63,227 nucleotides of DNA from Smittium mucronatum (lineage: Eukaryota > Kickxellomycota > Harpellomycetes > Harpellales > Legeriomycetaceae), in NCBI GenBank assembly GCA_001953115.1, contig LSSL01007710.1:1-63227 (forward strand), in the 5' to 3' direction. The notes under the pieces are model-generated. The model was not told where the DNA came from, did not search any database, and worked only from the letters and a program-made list of their open reading frames with translations. Of the stretch, positions 26,070 through 36,479 are shown one piece after another (positions within the stretch are counted from its first letter, which is position 1; each line of letters starts with the position of its first letter). A program made the position numbers and the translations under genes.

Positions 26070-26412
26070 GGGGGTTTCATTCTAAAAGATCTTTTTTTTC
26101 ATTCGAATAAACACTTTTTTTCACACCAATAATAAATCTTTTCATAAGAATTAATGGGAAATACTGATTTTATAATTTAATCGTGCGCTATAAAAACGCC
26201 TAAATTATGTTATAGTTTATAAAAGTAAAGCTAATAATTTTTAAGATCGAGAACTTTATAACTAAAAATTCACAGAGTTCCTAATCAGAAAAAAAAAATT
26301 ATTTATATAAAACTGAATTTTAAAAAGTAAATATTTCTATATTATCTTCCATTATTCAATCATTTTACATTTATTTTAATTTCATGTACACCATTGGTTA
26401 AAAATAGAAAAA
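26070..26412. repeat. Left inverted terminal repeat of the DIRS-like element
   Basis: Pairs with the reverse complement of about 34204-34552 with many mismatches and small gaps. Landmarks are AATAAACACTTTTTT, TAAATTATGTTATA, CACAGAGTTCCTAATCAG and CATGTACACCATTGGTTAAA. The outermost part is built of three diverged 21-22-base units. Being imperfect, it contrasts with the perfect repeats of the nested transposon. The outer boundary is set by the AAGGGGG start and is uncertain by about 10 bases. Confidence 0.75.
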
Positions 26413-27029
26413 CTTGTTATATGTACCGATTAGGGCACAGAATTATATCCGGTTAATAGAAAAAAGTTATTTTAAGATTTTTTAATCGATTTTTTTTTGT
26501 TATAGTTTAATCGTTTTATTGGAAGGTTTTTTGGGTAAGCAATCTTTCTAATAAAAAAATAACTAATTTCTAACTTAAAAATATTATCATGATAAAACAA
26601 ATAAAATTATTGGATCTTGAAAATCGAATCTCAAAAACATAGCTGTATTTGGATATATTTTGTTATAAATATATAAAATCAATCGATCTCAAAGAGTTAT
26701 TATTAATTGTTATTATTAAAGGAGAAGAGAAATATTAAGTGTTATCAATTTATTGGATAAAATAACTGAAATTTACAGATTAGGAAATTTCAAAAATAGA
26801 AAATTTCAAATCACTAAAAAAAAAAAATCTAATATATGTAGAGAAAAATACGCGTTATAGCTTCCCTATTATATTTTCGTGTATTTTATTGGATTGTGAT
26901 GGATGGGAATTATTATTTCTCTTCTCTGAGAAATAATATAAAATTAATCGATCTCGAAGAGCGAATATTAATCGTTATTATTAAAGGATAAAAGAAATGT
27001 TAAGTCAACACAGGGTTAAGATAAACTCG

Positions 27030-28100
27030 GTGAGGTTGGATTTATTTCTCTTGAGGAGTATATATTAAGTGCCAAAAATTTAATACGCAGCCCAGTTTAC
27101 GTGGGATAATATTTGGTTAGAAGAAAAGCCAGCGTTAGCGACGACTGTGGCACCGATAGTTCTTGAATTAGGAACGCATGCTTCCTTTTTTTCGACATTA
27201 AAAAGGATATTGAGTTAATGTTTCCTGAAATTATATCTACTGATAGTGGTTTGAATTTATCTTTTATATTTCTAAAGAAGTGGTTTATGCCTAGATTCTT
27301 TGAGTTAGAATGTTTTCTGATACACGGACTTTTTATAAATCTAACTTTTTATGATGAGTAGGCTTTTAAATGGAGTATATATTCCTCATATTGAAGCTTT
27401 ATCTTGTATATTTTTTGGATCGAGATTTCTATTATCTTTTTCTTTTGGTACTATTATAATGACCCTTATTTAACCTTTATCACAGAGTCGTCGATTCTGT
27501 TAATATCACTTGAGTGTGGATTCCACGAACTGCGATTATTCTGATAGTTTTCTTTAACGAATTCTTAAATACATTTTATACTTTGAAACTGATGATTTAA
27601 AATGTTTGGTGATGGCGCTTATTTAGAAATCGGTGCCTTTCAGTTCCTATATAGTAGAATATTTAAGATATTTGACAACTTCTTTTAAGAATTTTGAATT
27701 TTGAATATCATTATTTTTGGTTAACAAGTTGAAAAAGGCTTATTTTTGGGGTTTAATTGAAGTGGATTTTAATTTTCTTTCAATCATCTTTTTTTTTAGA
27801 AAATTTATTATATCCGATGTTGATATTTCGCTCGAAATGTAGATATCTACCCGCCAGTTGATGAGCTCTATTTGGATCGAGTAATTTTTGGATATCCTTT
27901 TAACTAAAATGTCGTTGTAAATTAATAATTCAATGAAGTTTTTAGTTTGTTCCTTCTTTTTAGAGAGTTTTCCATTGATTTTCCAAGCTTTAGGTGACCA
28001 GATATATTTCTTTTTTAGTTATGATTTTCCGCTTCATGGGTCTGGAATGTTCGCTATTGCTGGTATCATTATCGGGTCTCCTTGGGCTAATATCATCAAC
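27030..28100 (-). pseudogene. Tyrosine recombinase remnant of the DIRS-like element
   Basis: Reading minus from about 27180 gives SRTIGATVVANAGF followed by SNQILSHVNWAAY and, after a stop, IFGTYYI. This is the C-terminal pattern of DIRS/Ngaro-type tyrosine recombinases (Arg of the HxxR region, Ala-Gly-Phe/His, NW, then the catalytic-Tyr region). In the living family the enzyme integrates the circular DNA copy without target duplication. The part between 27.2 and 28.1 kb has several stops and is recognisable only by its position and scattered hydrophobic motifs. I cannot place the HxxR histidine with certainty. Confidence 0.7.
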
Positions 28101-28119
28101 TTTAGGAACCAAATTCAGA

Positions 28120-29000
28120 CTTTCAATGTAGGTTTATTATTGTTATAGAGATATTTTTCGATATCGCTTGTTTTAGGACTTGGGGAATCATATTATATGG
28201 TGGGAAATAGTATGTGTTCACCCATTGGGACCAGTTCTGTTCGAAGGTGTTCACGCCTGCTACTTTCCGGTCTTTTATCAGCTGTATTTTGCTGGTGTTT
28301 TTTTTCTTCACAGATATAAAAATTTTCATATCGTCAGAGACGAGCCTCGTGTCCAAATATTCAAGAGCTGTTTTTCTTATCCCTGATTCTGTTTGTGAAT
28401 TAAGTCTGCTTGGAGTACCCGCAGGGTTGATTTATGCTGGAAAAAAATGAATCTTTGTACGGGTTACATTGTGAAGAAATCTTTCCACAATTTCTCTGTT
28501 ATCTCTAGTGATTGGATCGACGTGTTTCTTCCAAATTTCTTCACTCAAGCAATTGTGGTATTATTTTTTTAATATATAGATATATTCCTCCATATCAACT
28601 CTGATAACTGTAATGCTTTATACAATTTAAACGATTCTTTTGCGTTGATTTGAATTTTCTTCTTTATTAAGCCCCAATAATCGGAGAGGTAATTATCTCC
28701 TATTACTATTCCTCATGATGAATTACTCGAATATGTAAATAATTCTATCTCTGGTGTCTTTGGGATGAATAATTTCCCATTCCAATTAGATATTTTGGGT
28801 TTCCACAACCACAGGTTTAATCTGGTAGAGGGGTTAATTGTTACTTTTGCTGAACATTCCTTCTTTTTTATTATAGCTTGGTTATTTAGATCTATTATTA
28901 TTCTCAACACGAGTCTTCCAGGAAGTAAAGCGATTGAAATCGCCTGTGATTTTCCTATGAAAGAGGCTTGGAGTCTCAGTGCTTTCGATCGAAATGATAG
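28120..29000 (-). pseudogene. RNase H domain remnant of the DIRS-like element
   Basis: Open stretches at 28713-28910 and 28123-28356 (minus) carry LWLWKPKISNWNGKLFIPK, then EIELFTYSSNSS with a TGA where family members have Trp, then a GIVIG stretch, WGLIKKKIQINAKES and VNTFEQNWSQWVNTYYFPP. The layout (NG...P, a T[D]xSxxxWG box, INxxE, and a D/NxFxxxWxxxxxYxFPP tail) is typical of the RNase H region of DIRS elements, which removes RNA from the RNA:DNA hybrid. The first catalytic Asp of the TDAS-type box is Tyr here. Confidence 0.8.
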
Positions 29001-29129
29001 CAGTTTAATATATTCTCTCTTCTCTTCTGGTATTGATAATCATACCCAAGTTTTATATTGATTGGGAAAGCTTCAGCGATGATTTATCGAAATTTACGAG
29101 AAATAATATACTCGGCATCTGACCAGTTA

Positions 29130-29680
29130 ACTTTCTAGTATTTCATTTTCATTTTTTTTTTTGTCCTGAATAAGATTAAAAGGTCTTCCGATATGCAGAA
29201 ATTTGTATTCCTTGTGTTTTGGCCCATTTTTTTACAAGTTTAGTATTTATGTAGAGACTGATGGGATTAGAAATAGTCCAAACTAAAGGAACCGGAATTC
29301 CTTCCCATTCAATGCGAATCCCGAATATTTAATGCAAACTTTTTGTATCTATAAATGCAGAAATGAGTCTCTCAAATCTATTGACTTCAAGAAGTCTATA
29401 TTCTATATCATTTTGCATATTGAGAACATGATATCCATTTTTAAACTCCTCTCTTCTACAAAACTGTTTAAATTTCTCAGGATTATCACTGGGCAAAGGT
29501 CTCCAGTTTTCTTTGAGATTTTGAAGAGCTTACTTTACAATTATGGGGCTGAGATTTTGACATCCTGGATTACTTTCTTTGTTAACAGATTTTTTATTTC
29601 TTTCGTAATAGCAATCTATGCTTCTCTGTTAATTTTCCTCTTTTTCATGAGAGGATATTCGTGAGCTGCGGAAATAAGGT
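29130..29680 (-). pseudogene. Reverse transcriptase remnant of the DIRS-like element
   Basis: Read on the minus strand, about 29560-29440 gives LFKISKKTGDLCPVIILRNL (fingers: xPKKxGxxRPVIDLRxLN), then FLKSIDLRDSFLHL (motif A with its Asp), FGIRIEWEGIPVP, and WAKTQGIQISAY leading into the catalytic motif C at about 29180. There the expected LDD reads RKT. Order and wording fit DIRS/Ngaro reverse transcriptases better than LINE or gypsy types. At least four in-frame stops make it inactive. Confidence 0.82.
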
Positions 29681-29829
29681 ATTAAATTAACCCTATTTTT
29701 TGTTATTTTTTTTTAATTCCTCTATATCACGATAGGCTTTCTATGTTTTCTTCTTCTAAGAAGAAAAGTATGCTGATCTCCCTGCGAGAGGAATTTCATA
29801 AACCGGCTTAGATCTGGGTACTATGCTGG

Positions 29830-30281
29830 GTTTCTAATTCCTGAAAGAAATTAGGAAGCTCGAAGTCACTATGGTTTGAACCCATTCGCTTCAGTGATCT
29901 TTTCCCAGGAAACACGGTATTGAGAAAATCAACCGCATACCCAGGTCAACTGATTTTGCTATACTAATAGCTCTTATTCTTTTCTTTTTGAGGACATTTT
30001 TGAATCCTCTTTCTTTTTAATCTAATTTTCTGTGATTTTTGTGTGCCCTGGGTTGGGACTGGGATTTTTGTAGCTTTCTGCTCTTTTAGCACCCTTGAAG
30101 AGCAATAACTAGTGGCTTGATGCTGGCACTTTGGAAATGTCCATCTATAAGACCCTTTGTTATTAAAGGCTGACTTTTTTGTTTTTAAAGATTTTTCTAG
30201 ATTTTCTGAGTCTATCAACGGCGCAGTGATCAATTTTACCAGTAGATATTCTTTTTCAGGTAGTTCCATGGTTTTATACAC
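29830..30281 (-). pseudogene. Gag-like ORF remnant of the DIRS-like element
   Basis: A 105-aa minus-strand frame at 29964-30281 begins MYKTMELPEKEYLLVKL and continues through a basic, Gln/Lys-rich tail. After a stop and a shift it resumes as KRSLKRMGSNHSDFELPNFF near 29.9-29.83 kb. It lies upstream of the RT in the element's orientation, where DIRS elements carry a poorly conserved gag-like gene. I recognise no zinc knuckle. The assignment rests on position, Lys/Pro-rich composition and coding-like base use. Confidence 0.5.
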
Positions 30282-31332
30282 GTTTTATATTCTAATCTGT
30301 GCAATTTAAGACCCCAGGTCAGAAAATAGTCTTTTCATAGTTTCTAATATGATGATATTTCCATCCTCATTAGACTCAGGCATACTCTGGTTTTCTAATT
30401 TCTCTTTAACACACTGTTTCAGCTGTCTTGTTATGTGCACAAATGATGTTTGGACTCTGCAATCGATATTATCTACTCTCTTAACTGATTTTTAGGCAGC
30501 TTATATAAGTGGAAGTGTATTTTTATTCATCCCCATAAACTTGTGTAATGCTTAAATTACCTCTTTTATATCTTCATTCTCAAGAGGATTTCTGAAGAAA
30601 TATTTTCACATGTATGGAATAGCCTCCTTGAGTTCTATATATTCTTCAACTTCGACCATTGGAGCTTTGCTTTTTACGTATGAGTCTACGCTTTTTGATG
30701 GTAGCATATCCATTATTTTTTCTTGATGTATATTCTGAATCTCTTTCTATGTAGATAAAGTCGATCTTTTCTGATAGATCCTTGATGATATTTATTATAT
30801 CTTAGTTCATATTAATCAATTTAATTCGATTTTTTCTATCAGAATAATATTTTATATTATTGTATTTTATTTACATAACAAGTTTTAAATGATGGTAGTG
30901 TACCTATGCGAAAGGAGAGATGATAAGAAAGCTATAACGGGCATTTTACTTTATGTATGTTAATAAAAAAAATTATTCATTTGAAAATTTCTATTTTTAG
31001 AATTATATACTCTGCAAATTTCGGTTATTTTATCCAATAAATTGACAAAGCTTAATATTTCAATTCTCTGAAAAATAACAAAGAGAAAAATTGGAAAATT
31101 AGTGAGAATTTTTGAATATTTTTATCAACAAATGGAATTCATTCGTATTTTAACCAATAATAAAATGATAAAAAGGAGTATAAGTAATCAAACTTAAGAA
31201 AACTTAGTGTAAAATATTTTTATTTTCCAATAAAAAATATTATTGACAAAATATTTTAATAGAATGTATTTTTGGGGGTTAAATCGTTAATCTTCCGATC
31301 CTTAAAACAGATTAATCGCCAATACATAGCAC

Positions 31333-31884
31333 CAATTATAAAATAGATTATAATTATAGCGAAAAAAATCCCGATTAAAAAAAAACTCCATAATAAATAT
31401 TTTTATTATAACAGATTCACACTTTCCACACATTTAACTGGCCTATAAATTTAATGCGTGTTTGATTTAAAAACCATCCAAAAAAATGGGAGTATTACAA
31501 AAACTTGTTTTTTTTGGAATATCGATTACTTTTTTAATTTTTTTTTAAACTTCGTAAAACTTCTATAAACCAATCGGTTTATTTTAAAAAAATTAATACA
31601 TAAATATTAGTACTCCAAATAAATTTACTGAACAGAAAACCCCAAATAAAGATTCAAAAAAAAAAAAAAACTGTATATCCAATATCATAATATATTTAAA
31701 AAATAATTGGCCAAAAAACTTTTCACAAAGATAAATAGAATATGGAAATAAAATTTACATAAGTTTGCTCTAACGATGTTACAATATAAACATATTTTTT
31801 ATGATTAACTTCCGAAATAGGATTGATAAAATTATAAAATAATATTTCTGGTTCTGTAAATGTGGATATTTTTTTTAGCATTTA
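31333..31884 (+). repeat. Left 552-bp terminal inverted repeat
   Basis: Exact inverted partner of 33649-34200. Matching stops abruptly on both sides: outward GCAC versus ATAAA, inward after GCATTTA. Confidence 0.92.
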
Positions 31885-33648
31885 AAATTATATTTTTTTG
31901 CCTAATAAATTTATTAGTTCAATTGTTGCAAAAATTTTCTTTTAGAATTAATTTTTTGTACATATTCAGTTTATATAATTTTTCAATGATAAGTTTTTCT
32001 ATTTTTTTATAAATTATCATTCATATTAAATCACTTTTATTTAAACTATTAAATTCATATTTGTAATTAAACTATTAGTAAAATATTAAATAGATAAATC
32101 AACGGATTATTACAGTTATTATTAAGATTCATTATACTTTGAAGAAAAATTATCCGATAACTCTTATTTAGATGAAATTACAGTCTTCAACGAAGTTCCA
32201 AAAAAATGAAAAAAATTTTAAAAAAGGAAATCATACCAAAATATATACTTAAATATGAAGATGGAAAATCTAATCAAATTATCCAATCATATTTAGTCTT
32301 TTCAAATTAAACAGCTATATGGTTTAGTAAAAAATACGTATTGGTCCAATTGGATCCTGATAAATTTATCGATTTTACTGAGTTGAAAAAAAGTAGAAGA
32401 AAGGGAAAATCAAAGCTTTTTTCTTCTATATCTTTACAAATTTTAGATAATCCGTCTTTACTTTGCATAAAATAAAGAATAGCTTAGAAAATGATGGCTA
32501 TTTTTTATCAATTCCATCATTACACAGAGAAATAAAGATATGAGATATTCTCAAAAAAGACTAATAATAATTCCTATAGAAAAGATTTTTCAAATTTTTC
32601 TGAGTCTAAGCAAAGAGGTTTGTAGAGAAATAAAAAATGATTACGATGAGTCATTAATTTACTTTGAAAAACGGGAATTAATATCCATTTAGTTAGAAAA
32701 TATGATTATTCAGAAATCAATTCAAAGGCTGTATGGATTTCTTAGAAAATAAGGTTAAGAATTTGTCTATTCTTGTAAAAATATCCATTTGAGAAATTCA
32801 GTGCTGCAAAATTATCAAAAAAACTCTTTAACACAAGTAGTTTTAATAAATTTTTAAGTATTTAGTACTTCTGTTTTCATTTAATAAGGAATTAAGTTAA
32901 TTTTGGAAGTCTTGGTTATTTGGTTTGATTTAATAGCTTAGATTATGTAAAATATATGAGAAAAGAGAATAGGTGGAAACCCTTTTCTGCGTTTATATAT
33001 GTAAAATTTAAATATTAATGGTATTATTTAAGTTATTTTTTTTTATGGGTTGATTTCTTAAATCACATATTTCAGCGGCAAATAACATTGACTCATTTTT
33101 GGGATTCTGTCGAGGTTTATTTTTTTAAAATTATTGATTATATAACAATAAAATCAATGTATTTTAGCTTACAGATAGTCAATTCAGTTATATAGTGGGT
33201 GAAATTATTCCAGATATTAGCTGATTTCACTAAGCTAATGACATAGCATAAGCGCAAAATTATTACCGACTATTGGGGATAAAAAATTTTTTGTGTTGGA
33301 TATTGCAAGTTTGCACAGATATAAAAATACTAGATCAATAATATCGTCTTCAGGTAATATTCAGAAAATTTGACCTTCGTATTAACCACAGATTAATCCA
33401 ATCGAAGAGTTTTTTCTACAGTAATGTTCAAATATAAATGTTTAACATCACAAGCAACCAATTATGAAACTATTTAGGAGTATGTATTAGAGTATTTTGA
33501 CGATAATTTGTCAAAATATTATAGTAATACGAGTCAATGGATGGATATTGGTATTTTTAAACAAACATTCATATAAATATCGAAAATAGAACAATATTTT
33601 TTTATAAATTTTAACCAATATATTTTATACAGTGAATTTTTGTGATGA
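31885..33648 (+). pseudogene. Tc1/mariner (DD34E) transposase remnant
   Basis: The clearest part is at 33293-33418: VLDIASLHRYKNTRS, whose Asp codon is 33299-33301, followed in the same frame by QINPIEEFF, whose Glu codon is 33404-33406. That spacing leaves 34 residues between them, the DD34E signature of Tc1/mariner transposases (DDE_3 fold; the P-x-x-N-P-I-E box). Downstream, after a one-base shift, comes a C-terminal helix-rich tail ending WMDIGIFKQTFI (about 33541-33570). Upstream to about 32190 the frame holds coding-like Lys/Ile-rich pieces with several stops. Stops at TGA and TAA within the catalytic block mean this copy cannot make an active enzyme. Confidence 0.8.
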
Positions 33649-34200
33649 TAAATGCTAAAAAAAATATCCACATTTACAGAACCAGAAATATTATTTTATA
33701 ATTTTATCAATCCTATTTCGGAAGTTAATCATAAAAAATATGTTTATATTGTAACATCGTTAGAGCAAACTTATGTAAATTTTATTTCCATATTCTATTT
33801 ATCTTTGTGAAAAGTTTTTTGGCCAATTATTTTTTAAATATATTATGATATTGGATATACAGTTTTTTTTTTTTTTTGAATCTTTATTTGGGGTTTTCTG
33901 TTCAGTAAATTTATTTGGAGTACTAATATTTATGTATTAATTTTTTTAAAATAAACCGATTGGTTTATAGAAGTTTTACGAAGTTTAAAAAAAAATTAAA
34001 AAAGTAATCGATATTCCAAAAAAAACAAGTTTTTGTAATACTCCCATTTTTTTGGATGGTTTTTAAATCAAACACGCATTAAATTTATAGGCCAGTTAAA
34101 TGTGTGGAAAGTGTGAATCTGTTATAATAAAAATATTTATTATGGAGTTTTTTTTTAATCGGGATTTTTTTCGCTATAATTATAATCTATTTTATAATTG
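33649..34200 (-). repeat. Right 552-bp terminal inverted repeat
   Basis: Exact inverted partner of 31333-31884. Confidence 0.92.
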
Positions 34201-34203
34201 ATA

Positions 34204-34552
34204 AAAAGTTCAAGGTTTTCGATTTTTAACCAATGGTGTACATGAAAGTGAAATTCATGTAAACGTATAGAATACTGCAAGACACTATACGGATATTTAT
34301 TTTTTTAAAACTCAGATTTATTGTTTTATAGAAATAATTTTTTTCCTGATTAGGAACTCTGTGAATTCTTAGTTAATTTTTTTTCAATATTTAAAATGAT
34401 TAGCCCCTCTTTTATGAAATATAACATAATTTAGGCTTTTTAGAGCGCAAAATTAAATTATTCTATCAATATTTCGCATTCATAATTATAAAATAATTCT
34501 TTATTGTAGTGAAAAAAGTGTTTATTGGAATTAAAAACCATTTAATAGAAAT
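34204..34552. repeat. Right inverted terminal repeat of the DIRS-like element
   Basis: This is the 5' end in the element's own orientation. It pairs imperfectly with 26070-26412 and starts right after the nested transposon, so the insertion landed at the inner edge of this repeat. The outer part again shows 20-22-base units (TTCCAATAAACACTTTTTTC in reverse). Confidence 0.72.
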
Positions 34553-36400
34553 TTGTCGGCCCTAAAATCAAATTTAAAAAAATAAAAATAGTATAATTTC
34601 CTCTTTCTGTATTAATAATAAAAACTTCATTAAAAAAATCCAAAAAACTCTCATAATTACAAATTGAAACTGAAATCAAGTGGATTTTGAATAGATTTAA
34701 GATTGATCCATAAAAAAATAAAAAGTAAATTAAAATAAATTAGATAAATTTATAAATTTAAACAGTCTATTTTCAAATAACCCTCTTCAAAGATTGTTTT
34801 TTTAGAACTTAAATGCTTGGTTTTTTGATTTTTATTCTAGAGTATAGATAAAAAAACCAAAATTTATCCCTTATTTGAATAGCCCCAGCTATAATAAATT
34901 TTAACACATCCACATCATCAGATATAGGTAAAAAAGGTGGATATTATCTTTAAAATCCCACATGAACAAATTTTTTTTAACTATATCGATAAATAATAAT
35001 TAAACCGTTATTTTATTAAACAAAAACCCCACATTTCACTTATTTATTTTTTTTGATTTGTATAAAACATAAATGAATTTTTTTTTCATAATGGGATATT
35101 TATTTTAAATACATCAATTTAATATTTATAATTGGATTATATTATATTTTTTCATTTATTAAAAATTTCATTTAACAAAATTTTACTGCAATATATAGAT
35201 ATACTAAGCATAAAATTACTAAGTTCTTATAATAGAGATTTTATTAAAAAATAGAACTTACACTCTTAATTCTAAAATACTTCTTATCTTTAACTATATA
35301 AATACAGATGTTTCTTTACACGAAATGTTATGCTTTTCAACGACATCCAGATTCCTATTCTATTATTTTTCATTGATTTATTTCTTATTTCATTTGGATT
35401 ATTCTATATCAGTCTTGATATTTCAGCCTTTGATATAAACCACAAAAGTTTTAAAAGTATCTCAAACATTTGCCTAAAATTATTGCACAACTAATAAGAA
35501 CTTTTAAAGCCATAAAATACACCACCTAGACCTAAAAAATTCTTTCCAAAAAAACCCTCAAGTATTTAGCCCAGAAAAAAAAAGATATGTAAAAGACACT
35601 AGAAGCATCCGTGAGCTTGGAAAATTATTGTGTTGACTTTTAAACCCGGTCACACGTACAGTTACAAGTTTAAACCAAGATAAAAGAATATTTCCGGTTC
35701 AATTCACTATTCCAACCCCAATCCAATATAAAATCCCAAGCACATAGCTTATAAAGTTCAAAAAAATATAAACCTCTTCAGCAGGCGTAAAAGATTCTAA
35801 AAAATATAAAAGCGTTAATCTAAGATTCAAAGTTTAAAAAAAAGCCTCAGAGTACTTCTAAGTCATTTCAATTATAGAATTTTTTTTATGTAACCCAGAA
35901 ACATCCAATTTAGTAAAAAAAAAAGTAACATTCATGATAAAATATATCATTGAAACTTAATAAACTTGGTTTTGTTCATTTTTAGTTGCTAATTATACTT
36001 AACTTAAATACTTCGATGCAATATTATTTGAGTTAAAGTATACCTTATCTTATCCCAGCTATAGCATCAAAGCTATATGCCTAATCATAAACTACCAAAA
36101 AGAATACGGAGGCCTGTACGCTTAAGCAAAAAAAAAAATTCATAGAAATGGAATGCGATTTTCGATTTGACTATCAAACTCTTTTCGACTAATTATTACG
36201 TAATCTTAGCCCAAAAATTATGTTTTATCTGGTGGTTATATTCCTGTGATAATCGCTCGAAGAGAATATTATCCTCATATTTTGAGTTGAAAAAACCCTC
36301 ATTTCAATCAATATGATCGAATTAAATGTGATATTTCAAAACACAACTCATTAAAAAAAAAACTGGCTCTAATTTCGCCTCAATTTTACCACTTATCCCA
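34553..36400. other. AT-rich region, no gene seen
   Basis: No reading frame or RNA gene is recognised. It may contain the 5' long terminal repeat and gag of the gypsy remnant that follows, but I could not pair a left with a right LTR by eye. Confidence 0.45.
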
Positions 36401-36479
36401 AAAAATCAATAAAATATAGAAACAGAAGACCATCTCTTGCAAAAAGATAGAATAAAAATGTGATAATTATTCTTGTTAC

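Larger units (their letters stand above)
31333..34200 (+). mobile_element. Tc1/mariner-type DNA transposon with 552-bp terminal inverted repeats, nested in the DIRS-like element
   Basis: The arms 31333-31884 and 33649-34200 are each 552 bp and appear perfectly complementary: every stretch I compared matches, including homopolymer lengths. The 1,764-bp centre carries a decayed DDE transposase on the plus strand. The whole unit, 2,868 bp, lies between the gag-like gene and the 5' (right) terminal repeat of the DIRS-like element, so it is younger. The outer ends read CAATTATAAAATAG and its complement. No unambiguous TA target duplication can be read just outside, so the true tip may be a few bases off. 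Confidence 0.88.
26070..34552 (-). mobile_element. DIRS-like (tyrosine recombinase) retrotransposon, decayed, split by a later insertion
   Basis: Inverted terminal repeats of about 340 bp bound this region (about 26070-26412 and 34204-34552), sharing for example CCTAAATTATGTTATA and CACAGAGTTCCTAATCAG. Between them the minus strand encodes, in order, a gag-like frame (about 30.3 kb), a reverse transcriptase (29.66-29.15 kb), an RNase H domain (29.0-28.1 kb) and a tyrosine-recombinase C-terminus (27.2-27.0 kb). This RT-RH-YR order, the absence of an integrase and the inverted ends are diagnostic of the DIRS order. Removing the 2,868-bp insertion at 31333-34200 leaves about 5.6 kb, near the expected size. 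All frames carry stops and shifts. Confidence 0.85.

Noticed and set aside
27933..29664. Several plus-strand frames of 68-110 aa in the DIRS-like region
   Set aside because: They are antisense shadows of minus-strand RT and RNase H; the minus-strand readings carry family motifs.
26070..34552. Polinton/Maverick-type large DNA transposon
   Set aside because: No DNA polymerase B, packaging ATPase or capsid-like sequence; RT, RNase H and tyrosine recombinase explain the content better.
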